Assembly (NCBI RefSeq): GCF_019468465.1
Contig: NZ_CP080519.1
Coordinates: 6,813,001-6,877,000, forward strand
Length of the DNA stretch: 64,000 bases
Reading direction: 5' to 3'
Source of the DNA: Amycolatopsis sp. DSM 110486
GTDB lineage: Bacteria > Actinomycetota > Actinomycetes > Mycobacteriales > Pseudonocardiaceae
In this document: positions 17,507 to 25,026 of the stretch, in pieces
Numbering within the stretch: position 1 is the stretch's first letter
Layout of the letters: every line of letters begins with the position of its first letter
The notes under the pieces: generated by a model
What the model saw: only the letters and a program-made list of their open reading frames with translations
The model's database searches: none
What the model was told of the DNA's origin: nothing
Program-made: the position numbers and the translations under genes

Positions 17507-19378
17507 TCAGCCGGCGTGGCGCTCGATCATCTCGTCCACTTCGTCGCCCGTGGCCGAATCGGCGACGAACGAACCGCGCGCGGCGAGCACGCCGAGCTCG
17601 CGCAACCGCGCCGCGTGCTCGGCGCTTCGCACCCCTTCGGCGCCGATGCGCAGCTTGAGCTCCTTGCCGCGCTCGACCAGCTGACGCAGGTGGCGCACGT
17701 CGGTCTCCGCGGCGCCGTCGGCGAGCGCGTCGACGACCGGGCCGCTGAGGATGACGTGCCGAATGGGCAGACTGTGGCGGGGGATCAGCTCGAGGTCCGC
17801 CGAGCCGGAGATCGTGAGCACGAGCTGCGCGCCGAGGTCGGCGAGCACCGTGAAGGAGTCGTGCACCTCGCCGTTGTCGTCGAACATCGACTCGCGGTCG
17901 GTGCACAGGCGCAGCGCACGGGCCGGCAGGTCGTGGCGGTCGAGCTGCTCCTTGACCAGCATCACGAGCTCGTCGTCAGCGGCGAGGCGCTTCGGCAGCC
18001 GGATGCAGACGTCGGGCGCGGCGTCGCCGAACCGCTCGCGCCAGCGCGCCGTGGCCGCCAGCGACTCGGCGAGCAGCCACTTGCCGAGCGGCACCGTCAT
18101 GCCGGTGGTCTGAGCCAGCGGGTAGAAGTCCTCGGAGTCGAGCTCGCCCTTCTCCGGGTGGTTCCAGCGCAGGCCGGCGTTCACGGCCGCGATCTCGTCG
18201 GGCTTCGCGAGCTTCACCGTGGGCTGGTAGATCAGGGAGAACTCACCGTTCTCCAGCGCGCCCGCGATCACGGCGCCGAGCTGGTAGCGGCTGCGGTCGC
18301 GTGCGTCCTCGTCCGGGTCGAACAACATCCACTTCGCCTTGCCGTGTTCCTTCGCCCGGTGCAGCGCGAGCTCCGCGGCCCGGCGCAGCTCGATGTGCCC
18401 GCCGTCGCGGCACGCGCCCACGACGATGCCGACGCTCGCGCTCACCCCGATCCCGTGGCCACCCAGGTAGACCGGCTCGTTGAGATCCTCCAGCGCGCGG
18501 TCCACGAGGTTCACCACGTGCTGCCGTGTGAGGTCCTCGCCGCGCAGCAGCACGGCGAACCCGTCGCCGGACAGGCGGGCGACGTACCCGTCGTGGTGCC
18601 CGGTGAAGACCGCCGACAGCTTGCTCGCGACCTCTTTCAGCACCTCGTCGCCGACACCCGCGCCGAGGCCGTCGTTGATCACCTTGAAGCCGTCGAGGTC
18701 GAGGTACACCAGCGCGATCTGCTCGGTGCGCGGCGCGGCGAGCGCGGCCTCGACGCGGGTGGTGAACGCCTGCGAGTTCGGCAGACCCGTGAGCGGGTCG
18801 TGCACGTTCTGGTGCATCAGGCGTTCGCCGAGCAGGTGCAGGTCGTCGGCGTCGGCCGCCATCAGCACCGGGAAGTGGGTGTCGGGCCGGTCGCCGGGCA
18901 GCCACGCGAGCGTGACGTTGGTGGTGAGGCCGCCGTCCTCGCTGTGGTCGAGGCGGATGCCGCGCTCGATGACCTTGCCGATGTCGGTGGTGGTGAGGCG
19001 TTCGAGGCCGGCGCGGATCCGCGTGGCGCCGTGCTCGGTGGCGGCCAGGTCGGCGAGGTGCTTGCCCCTGAGCCGGTCCTGGGTCGAGCCGAGCAGCTTG
19101 GCCAGCGCGAGGTTGACCTCCATGATCACGCCGGAGGGATCGGCGAGCGCGATCCCGATCGGGGCGGTGGAGAAGAGCGTGGTGAAGCGCAGGACTGCGG
19201 CTTCGTACGCGGGGGTCGCGAACTCCGTGACCTCCTGGGCGAAGGAGAGCAGGAGACGCTCCAATTCCGCGGGCGGAAGCGTTACTCCTTTCGTGTCGGT
19301 CAGCGTCGTCGCGAACTTGCGCGCGACGTCGACCAACCCTGGCGCGGCACCAGGCTCAGGCACACTCCACCTCTTCAT
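17507..19378 (-). CDS. PAS-GGDEF-EAL protein with degenerate catalytic motifs
   Basis: 623 aa, with no membrane segment, so cytoplasmic. Order: N-terminal helical region 1-58, PAS-like domain about 60-180 (FSTAPIGIALADPSGVIMEVN), GGDEF domain about 190-360 (DPLTGLPN, LVYLDLDGFKVIND), EAL domain about 370-615 (FSLIYQPTVKL). The GGDEF loop reads SGDGF (270-274), and the EAL motif before the RW reads NAG (400-402), with other catalytic acids apparently missing. So it is probably a c-di-GMP or GTP sensor, or a protein-interaction module, rather than an active cyclase or phosphodiesterase. No operon partner is visible. Confidence 0.85.
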   Translation of the reverse strand: MKRWSVPEPGAAPGLVDVARKFATTLTDTKGVTLPPAELERLLLSFAQEVTEFATPAYEAAVLRFTTLFSTAPIGIALADPSGVIMEVNLALAKLLGSTQDRLRGKHLADLAATEHGATRIRAGLERLTTTDIGKVIERGIRLDHSEDGGLTTNVTLAWLPGDRPDTHFPVLMAADADDLHLLGERLMHQNVHDPLTGLPNSQAFTTRVEAALAAPRTEQIALVYLDLDGFKVINDGLGAGVGDEVLKEVASKLSAVFTGHHDGYVARLSGDGFAVLLRGEDLTRQHVVNLVDRALEDLNEPVYLGGHGIGVSASVGIVVGACRDGGHIELRRAAELALHRAKEHGKAKWMLFDPDEDARDRSRYQLGAVIAGALENGEFSLIYQPTVKLAKPDEIAAVNAGLRWNHPEKGELDSEDFYPLAQTTGMTVPLGKWLLAESLAATARWRERFGDAAPDVCIRLPKRLAADDELVMLVKEQLDRHDLPARALRLCTDRESMFDDNGEVHDSFTVLADLGAQLVLTISGSADLELIPRHSLPIRHVILSGPVVDALADGAAETDVRHLRQLVERGKELKLRIGAEGVRSAEHAARLRELGVLAARGSFVADSATGDEVDEMIERHAG

Positions 19379-19518
19379 GCGCGGACTAAAGCCAGCTCAG
19401 ACCCGGTGTGAAGGTTCATGGACCCACACTAGGTATGAGTTGGCCGTGAGTGATGCCACGGCATCATGCGCGAAACGGGGTGTCTACCGGCTGAACGAGT
19501 GATGACCCGTACACAAAT

Positions 19519-19535
19519 GGTGACGTGATGTCACC
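19519..19535. promoter_or_regulatory. Inverted repeat GGTGAC-N5-GTCACC
   Basis: A perfect 6-bp inverted repeat with a 5-bp centre lies in the 238-base gap between the GGDEF-EAL gene and the P450 gene, upstream of the former. Candidate operator or promoter element. Confidence 0.4.
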
Positions 19536-19616
19536 TTGAGTGCTCGAACGTGTTTTTCAGTTCGTCCGATTTCCGTTTCTCCGGCACCGTCGGCTCCCCG
19601 CCTCCCGCAGCGTCCG

Positions 19617-21077
19617 TCAACGATATTCGAGGCGCACCGGCAGTCCGTCAGCGGGGACCGGCAACGACACGTAGTCCCAGCGTGCGGTGTAGTCCTGGGG
19701 CACCGACCAGCGGAAAGTCCGCAGCATCTCGTGCATCAGCGCCTTGACCTCGAGGCTGCCGAAGTGCAGCCCGATGCACTTGTGCGCACCGCCGCCGAAG
19801 GGCATCCACGCGAACCGGTGCGATTTGTCCTCGCGCCGCGGCTCGGCGAAGCGCTCGGGGTCGAAGCGCATCGGGTCGGTCCAGCAGTCGGGGGTGAAGT
19901 GGTTCAGCGTCGGCGAGACGCCGACGAGCGTGCCTTCGGGGATGAAGTGACCGAGCACCTCCGTGTCCTTTGTGGTCTTGCGGGCCATCGACGGCACCGG
20001 GGCCCGCAGCCGCAGCGATTCCTTCATCACGAGGTCGAGCGTTTCCAGGCTTTCCAGCGCCTCGATGTCCGGCACGTCGTCGCCGAGCGCGAGCGACTCC
20101 GCGCGGGCGCGTTCCTGCCACTCCGGGTGCTTGGCCAGGTAGTAGGCCATGGCGCTGCTGGTGATGGTCGTGGTGTCGTGCGCCGCCATCATCAGGAAGA
20201 TCATGTGGTTCACGATGTCCGCGTCGGTGAACCGGTCGCCGTCCTCGGTGGTGGCAGTGCAGAGCGCGGCGAACAGGTCGTCGCCGCCCGCGCGGCGCTT
20301 TTCCGGCAGGGTCTCGCCGAAGTAGCGCTCCAGCAGCCGCCGGCCGCGCAGGCCCGCGGACCAGCGGCCGCCGGGCACGGGGTAGCGCACCAGTGCCGTG
20401 CCCGCGCGCACGGTGTTCACGAACGCGCGGCTGATCCGCATCGCGTCGTCGGGCGAGCGCATGTCCATGAACACGCGCGTCGCCACGTCGAGCGTGAGCT
20501 GCTTGAGCGCCCAGTACAGCCGCGGCCGCGTGCCGCCGGGCCACGCCTCGACGCCGGCGCGCAGGGCCGGGCCCATCTGCCCGACGTAGCCGACGAGCCG
20601 CTCGCGCGTGAACGCGCTCTGCATGATCCGCCGGTGCAGGTGGTGCTCGCCGAAGTCGAGCAGCATGAGGCCGCGGTCGAAGAACTTCTCGATGAAGAAC
20701 TTCCAGCCCTCCTGCGAGAACGCCTTGTCCTTGTTCACCAGGGCGATCTGCGTGGCCTCGGGGCCGGACAGCGAGACGATCCGGCGGCCGAAGCCACCCA
20801 TCCACGAGACGGGGCCGTACTTCTCGTAGCGGCTGAAGCTGAAGTCCAGGCCGAAGCGCATCATCTCCAGCGCGTGGCCCACGACCGGCGGGCCGTCGTC
20901 GCCGAGCACCGGCTTCAGGCCACTGCCCGCGGGCGGCGCCGCGAGCTCGCGCACGGGGTAGGTGGCCGCCTGCCAGCGCTGGTCGACGGTGCGGGGCAGC
21001 GGCATCGACGTGAGCGTGGGCACCCGCTCACGCAGGCTCTCGGCGACCTTGCCGACCTTGCCGACTGCGCTCGTCAT
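19617..21077 (-). CDS. Cytochrome P450 monooxygenase
   Basis: 486 aa. I-helix AAHDTTTIT supplies the oxygen-activation Thr, ExxR is KESLR, the PERF-like segment is FDPERFAEP, and the heme loop is FGGGAHKCIGLHFG with the Cys ligand. No membrane anchor. The length and the HDTTT motif fit actinobacterial P450s of the class related to CYP51/CYP136 and CYP120-like groups. Redox partners are not adjacent and the substrate is unknown (sterol, terpenoid or fatty acid possible). Confidence 0.9.
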   Translation of the reverse strand: MTSAVGKVGKVAESLRERVPTLTSMPLPRTVDQRWQAATYPVRELAAPPAGSGLKPVLGDDGPPVVGHALEMMRFGLDFSFSRYEKYGPVSWMGGFGRRIVSLSGPEATQIALVNKDKAFSQEGWKFFIEKFFDRGLMLLDFGEHHLHRRIMQSAFTRERLVGYVGQMGPALRAGVEAWPGGTRPRLYWALKQLTLDVATRVFMDMRSPDDAMRISRAFVNTVRAGTALVRYPVPGGRWSAGLRGRRLLERYFGETLPEKRRAGGDDLFAALCTATTEDGDRFTDADIVNHMIFLMMAAHDTTTITSSAMAYYLAKHPEWQERARAESLALGDDVPDIEALESLETLDLVMKESLRLRAPVPSMARKTTKDTEVLGHFIPEGTLVGVSPTLNHFTPDCWTDPMRFDPERFAEPRREDKSHRFAWMPFGGGAHKCIGLHFGSLEVKALMHEMLRTFRWSVPQDYTARWDYVSLPVPADGLPVRLEYR

Positions 21078-21188
21078 GGCGACCTGCCTTCACTGGCGGA
21101 ACCCCGGTCCGACCTCCACCGTGCCGCGCTGTTGACCGAATGACAATACCTTTGGCCGGCTCCATCCGGGTGATCCTTGACGAAGATC

Positions 21189-21223
21189 CGGTGCCGGGCG
21201 GTGGTTCGCGCCGCCCGGCACCG
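21189..21223 (-). terminator. Hairpin terminator after metE
   Basis: A perfect 13-bp stem (CGGTGCCGGGCGG and complement) with a 9-nt loop starts 15 bases past the metE stop. The T-run is weak, as is usual in high-GC actinobacteria. Confidence 0.7.
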
Positions 21224-21237
21224 TTGCCCGGGGTTGC

Positions 21238-23493
21238 TCAGCCCTGCTCGGCGCGGACCTGGCGGGCTGCCGCGACGAGGTGGCGCAAGGCGGGCTCCAC
21301 CTCGGCGTAGCGGCGCGTCTTGAGGCCGCAGTCGGGGTTCACCCACAGCCGGTGCGCCGGCACGGCGGCGGCCGCCGTGCGCAGCAGGTCCGCGACCTCC
21401 TCGACGCCCGGCACACGGGGCGAGTGGATGTCGTAGACGCCGGGGCCGACGCCGCGCGCGAACCCGCCGGCCGACAGGTCGGCGAGTACCTCCATTTTCG
21501 AGCGCGCGGCTTCGATGCTGGTCACGTCGGCGTCGAGGCCGTCGATCGCCGAGAGCACCTCGCCGAACTCCGAATAGCACATGTGCGTGTGGATCTGGGT
21601 GCCCGCGGCGGCTCCGGCCGTCGCGACGCGGAACGCCCGCACCGCCCAGTCGAAGTAGACCTCGTGCCCGGCCGCGCGCAGCGGCAGCAGCTCCCGCAGG
21701 GCCGGCTCGTCGACCTGGATCACGCGCACGCCCGCGGCTTCGAGGTCGGTCACCTCGTCGCGGATCGCGAACGCGACCTGCAGCGCGGTGTCGGCGAGCG
21801 GCTGGTCGTCGCGCACGAACGACCACGCGAGGATCGTGACCGGGCCGGTGAGCATGCCCTTGATCGGCTTGGTGGTGCGGCTTTGCGCGTACCGCGCCCA
21901 CGGCACGGTCATCGGCCGCGGGCGCGAGACGTCGCCGTAGAGGATCGGCGGGCGGACGCAGCGCGAGCCGTAGGACTGCACCCAGCCGTGCTCGGTCGAG
22001 GCGAACCCGGCGAGCTGCTCGGCGAAGTACTGCACCATGTCGTTGCGCTCGGGCTCGCCGTGCACCAGCACGTCGAGGCCCAGCTCCTCCTGCAGCCGCA
22101 CCACTCGGTCGATCTCGGCGTGCATCTGGGCCACGTACTCGGGTTCGTCGAGCGTGCCCGCGCGGTACGCGGCGCGGGCCTTGCGGAGGTCGGTGGTCTG
22201 CGGGAACGAGCCGATCGTGGTGGTCGGCAGCGGCGGCAGGCCGAGGGATTCCCGGTGCGCGGCCGCCCGTTGCTCGTACGGTGCACGCACGGCGTCCTGC
22301 GGTGTCAGCGCCGCCAGCCGCTCCCGCACGGCCGCGTCTGCCGGGTTCGTCGCGCGGTCCGCGACGGCCGCCCGCGCCGCCGACAGGTCCACGTCTTCGC
22401 CGCGCAGCGCCCGCCCGAGCAGCACGACCTCGGCGACCTTCTGGTCGGCGAACGCGAGCCAGCTCCCGAGTCGTGAATCGAGGTTCTCGGCCTCGACGTC
22501 GTAGGGTACGTGCAGCAGCGAGCACGATGTCGTGACGCTCACGTGCTGCGCGGTGCCGGCCAGCCGCGCGGCGCGTTCCAACGCTCGGTCCGGGTCGGTG
22601 CGCCACACGTTGCGCCCGTCGACGACGCCGGCGAGCACCTCCTTGTCGCGCAACGCGCCTTCCGCGGCCACAGCGTCCACAAAGGACGCGTCGGTGACGA
22701 GGTCCACGGCCAGCGCCTCGATGGGGGAGCGGGCCAGCACGCCCAGCCCGCGGCCGAGTCCGCCGAAGTAACCGGCGACGAGCAGCTTCGGGCGGTCCTC
22801 GGCCTTGGCCAGCACGTGGTACGCGCGGGTCAGCGCGTTGAGCTCCTTCGTGGTGCGGTCACCGGCGAACGCCGGTTCATCAAGCTGCACCCACTCGACG
22901 CCTTCGGCCTTCAGCGCGGCCAGCAGCTCCGCGTAGGCGGACAGCAGCTCGTCGAGCAGCTCCAGCGGTTCGAAGCCGGGCTGTGTCGCCTTGCTGAGCA
23001 GCAGGAACGTGACCGGCCCGACGAGTACCGGCCGCGTCTCGATCCCCAACTCCCGGGCTTCGCGCACCTCGTCGAGCGGCTTCGTGCCCGACAGCGTGAA
23101 GCGCGAGCCGGGACCCAGCTCGGGCACGAGGTAGTGGTAGTTGGTGTCGAACCACTTGGTCATCTCGAGCGCAGGCTCGTCCTGCACGCCGCGCGCGGCG
23201 GCGAAGTACGTGTCCAGCGGTGAGAGGCCGAGGCGCGCGAAGCGCTCCGGCAGCGCGCCGAACAGCTCGGCGGTGTCGAGCACGTGGTCGTAGTGGGAGA
23301 ACGTGCCGGACGGGATCGACTCCAGGCCGGCGTCGCGCAGTCGCGACCAGGTCTGTGCGCGAAGTTCGCGGCCGGTGGCGAGCAACTCCGCTTCGCCGGT
23401 GGTGCCGGCCCAGTAGCGCTCCAGGGCGCGCTTGAGCTCCCGGGCCGGGCCGATGCGCGGGTATCCCAGGATGGTGGTGCCGATGGTGGTCAC
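21238..23493 (-). CDS. metE: Cobalamin-independent methionine synthase
   Basis: 751 aa from GTG at 23493 after GAGGAGAG; the longer in-frame extension runs into the riboswitch leader and was rejected. Two MetE barrels: N-terminal [20 protein letters not shown] and C-terminal [20 protein letters not shown]. Zinc ligands are in [12 protein letters not shown] (His, Cys), [11 protein letters not shown] (Glu) and NPDCGLKTR (Cys). The enzyme methylates homocysteine with 5-methyl-THF-polyglutamate. The upstream cobalamin riboswitch should switch it off when B12 is available, implying a B12-dependent MetH elsewhere. Confidence 0.96.
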   Translation of the reverse strand: MTTIGTTILGYPRIGPARELKRALERYWAGTTGEAELLATGRELRAQTWSRLRDAGLESIPSGTFSHYDHVLDTAELFGALPERFARLGLSPLDTYFAAARGVQDEPALEMTKWFDTNYHYLVPELGPGSRFTLSGTKPLDEVREARELGIETRPVLVGPVTFLLLSKATQPGFEPLELLDELLSAYAELLAALKAEGVEWVQLDEPAFAGDRTTKELNALTRAYHVLAKAEDRPKLLVAGYFGGLGRGLGVLARSPIEALAVDLVTDASFVDAVAAEGALRDKEVLAGVVDGRNVWRTDPDRALERAARLAGTAQHVSVTTSCSLLHVPYDVEAENLDSRLGSWLAFADQKVAEVVLLGRALRGEDVDLSAARAAVADRATNPADAAVRERLAALTPQDAVRAPYEQRAAAHRESLGLPPLPTTTIGSFPQTTDLRKARAAYRAGTLDEPEYVAQMHAEIDRVVRLQEELGLDVLVHGEPERNDMVQYFAEQLAGFASTEHGWVQSYGSRCVRPPILYGDVSRPRPMTVPWARYAQSRTTKPIKGMLTGPVTILAWSFVRDDQPLADTALQVAFAIRDEVTDLEAAGVRVIQVDEPALRELLPLRAAGHEVYFDWAVRAFRVATAGAAAGTQIHTHMCYSEFGEVLSAIDGLDADVTSIEAARSKMEVLADLSAGGFARGVGPGVYDIHSPRVPGVEEVADLLRTAAAAVPAHRLWVNPDCGLKTRRYAEVEPALRHLVAAARQVRAEQG

Positions 23494-23604
23494 AGGCTCT
23501 CTCCTCGCGAGCTCGCCAACGAGCCCGGGCACGCGAGAACCGCGTTTCGCCTCAGGCCTGCTCCCACGGGGCCCGGACTCACGCACGCCGTCGGCGCACG
23601 TACC

Positions 23605-23780
23605 ACGGGCAGGTCTTCGGACTCGTGGGCGAACCGCTCGCGCCTACTCACCGTCGCTTCCCGGGCCTTCGCCCAGTGCTTGACCACGAAATCGTGGTGA
23701 CGGCTTTCGTTCCCACTCACCGCTGCGGGGCAGTCCCGGATTCACACCGGGTTCCCTGTTGCCTCACCGGGGCACGACCG
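23605..23780 (-). ncRNA. Cobalamin (B12) riboswitch controlling metE
   Basis: Read on the minus strand it has the conserved core GGGAACCCGGTGTGAATCCG followed by GGGACTGCCCCGCAGCGGTGAG, and the 3' conserved segment CACGAGTCCGAAGACCTGCC at about 23608-23628, the classic adenosylcobalamin aptamer landmarks. About 110 bases separate the aptamer from the metE start and include CTCG/CGAG pairing near the RBS, suggesting translational control. The ends are approximate. Confidence 0.93.
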
Positions 23781-23824
23781 AAAAAGCTCGGCCACGCCCT
23801 GGCGAACCAGTGGCGTGGCCGAGC
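23781..23824 (-). terminator. Intrinsic terminator of nrdB
   Basis: On the minus strand a perfect 13-bp stem (GCTCGGCCACGCC and complement), extended by CTGG/CCAG, is followed directly by TTTTT (23785 to 23781). It lies between the nrdB stop and the metE riboswitch. Confidence 0.9.
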
Positions 23825-23880
23825 CTAGCGGGTCGGGGTTGCCGGCGGCACAAGACGCACCCCGGTCCCAGAGTCCGGGA

Positions 23881-24954
23881 TCAGTCCCAGTCCAGCGCGC
23901 CGCCCGACTGGTACTCGATCACGCGGGTCTCGAAGAAGTTCTTCTCCTTCTTCAGGTCCATCGCCTCCGACATCCACGGGAACGGGTTCTCCGTCTCCCC
24001 GAAGATCGGCGCGAGGCCGATCTGCTGGGCGCGCCGGTCGGTGATGAAGTGCATGTACTGCTCGCACAGCTGCGCCGAGAGGCCCAGCATGCCGCGCGGC
24101 ATGGTGTCGCGCGCGTAGCGGACTTCCAGCTCGCACGCGTCGGTCAGCATCTGCCGGATCTCCGCCTGGAACTGCTCGGTCCACAGGTGCGGGTTCTCGA
24201 TCTTGATCTGGTTGATGCAGTCGATGCCGAAGTTCAGGTGGATCGACTCGTCGCGCAGGATGTACTGGTACTGCTCGGCGATGCCGACCATCTTGTTGCG
24301 GCGGCCGAGCGAGAGGATCTGCGCGAAGCCGGTGTAGAACCACATGCCCTCGAAGATCACGTAGAAGGCCACGAGGTCGCGCAGGAACGCCTGGTCGGCC
24401 TCCTGCGTGCCGGTCTCGAAGTCCGGGTTCTCGAGGTTCTGCGTGTACTTCAGCGCCCACGCGTCCTTCTCGGAGATGGACGGCACCTCGCGGTACATGT
24501 TGAACAGCTCGCCCTCGACCAGGCCGAGGCTTTCGCAGATGTACTGGAAGGTGTGCGTGTGCACGGCTTCCTCGAACGCCTGGCGCAGCAGGTACTGGCG
24601 GCACTCGGGGTTGGTGATCTGGCGGTACACCGCGAGCACGATGTTGTTGGCCACCAACGACTCCGCGGTGGCGAAGAAGCCGAGGTTGCGCTTGAGCATC
24701 TGGCGCTCGTCCTCGGTCAGGCCGTCGGGCGACTTCCACAGCGCGATGTCGGCCTGCATGGCGACCTCGGTCGGCATCCAGTGGTTGTTGCACGCGGCGA
24801 GGTACTTGTCCCACGCCCAGCGGTACTTCATGGGCAGCAGCTGGTTCACGTCGGCGCGCGCGTTGATCATGCGCTTGTCGTCGACGTTGATCCGGGCGGC
24901 GCCGACCTCGATCTCGCCGAGGCCGGTGGCGTCCGTGGTCTCCACGTTGGTCAT
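23881..24954 (-). CDS. nrdB: Ribonucleotide reductase beta subunit, class Ic-like (Phe radical site)
   Basis: 357 aa from ATG 24954 (a TTG lies one codon upstream). Metal ligands align with a constant offset of 9 to chlamydial class Ic R2: Glu98, Glu129, His132, Glu202, Glu236 and His239 ([26 protein letters not shown]). The residue four after His132 is Phe136, where class Ia/Ib enzymes have the radical Tyr, and the first ligand is Glu, not Asp. In class Ic this goes with a Mn(IV)/Fe(III) cofactor replacing the tyrosyl radical. It pairs with NrdA upstream, from which it is separated by a strong terminator. Confidence 0.93.
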   Translation of the reverse strand: MTNVETTDATGLGEIEVGAARINVDDKRMINARADVNQLLPMKYRWAWDKYLAACNNHWMPTEVAMQADIALWKSPDGLTEDERQMLKRNLGFFATAESLVANNIVLAVYRQITNPECRQYLLRQAFEEAVHTHTFQYICESLGLVEGELFNMYREVPSISEKDAWALKYTQNLENPDFETGTQEADQAFLRDLVAFYVIFEGMWFYTGFAQILSLGRRNKMVGIAEQYQYILRDESIHLNFGIDCINQIKIENPHLWTEQFQAEIRQMLTDACELEVRYARDTMPRGMLGLSAQLCEQYMHFITDRRAQQIGLAPIFGETENPFPWMSEAMDLKKEKNFFETRVIEYQSGGALDWD

Positions 24955-24968
24955 CAAGAGGCTCCAAG

Positions 24969-25022
24969 AAAAAAGGCTCGTGAGGGGCGCGGCGGGTTCT
25001 CGCCCGCCGCACCCCTCACGAG
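24969..25022 (-). terminator. Strong intrinsic terminator between nrdA and nrdB
   Basis: On the minus strand a 20-bp stem with one mismatch (24977-24996 with 25003-25022, 6-nt loop) begins 5 bases after the nrdA stop and is followed by GCC and TTTTTT, ending about 15 bases before the nrdB start. The nrdB RBS (GGAG) lies right after it. It could set the NrdA:NrdB ratio by partial read-through. Confidence 0.85.
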
Positions 25023-25026
25023 GAGG

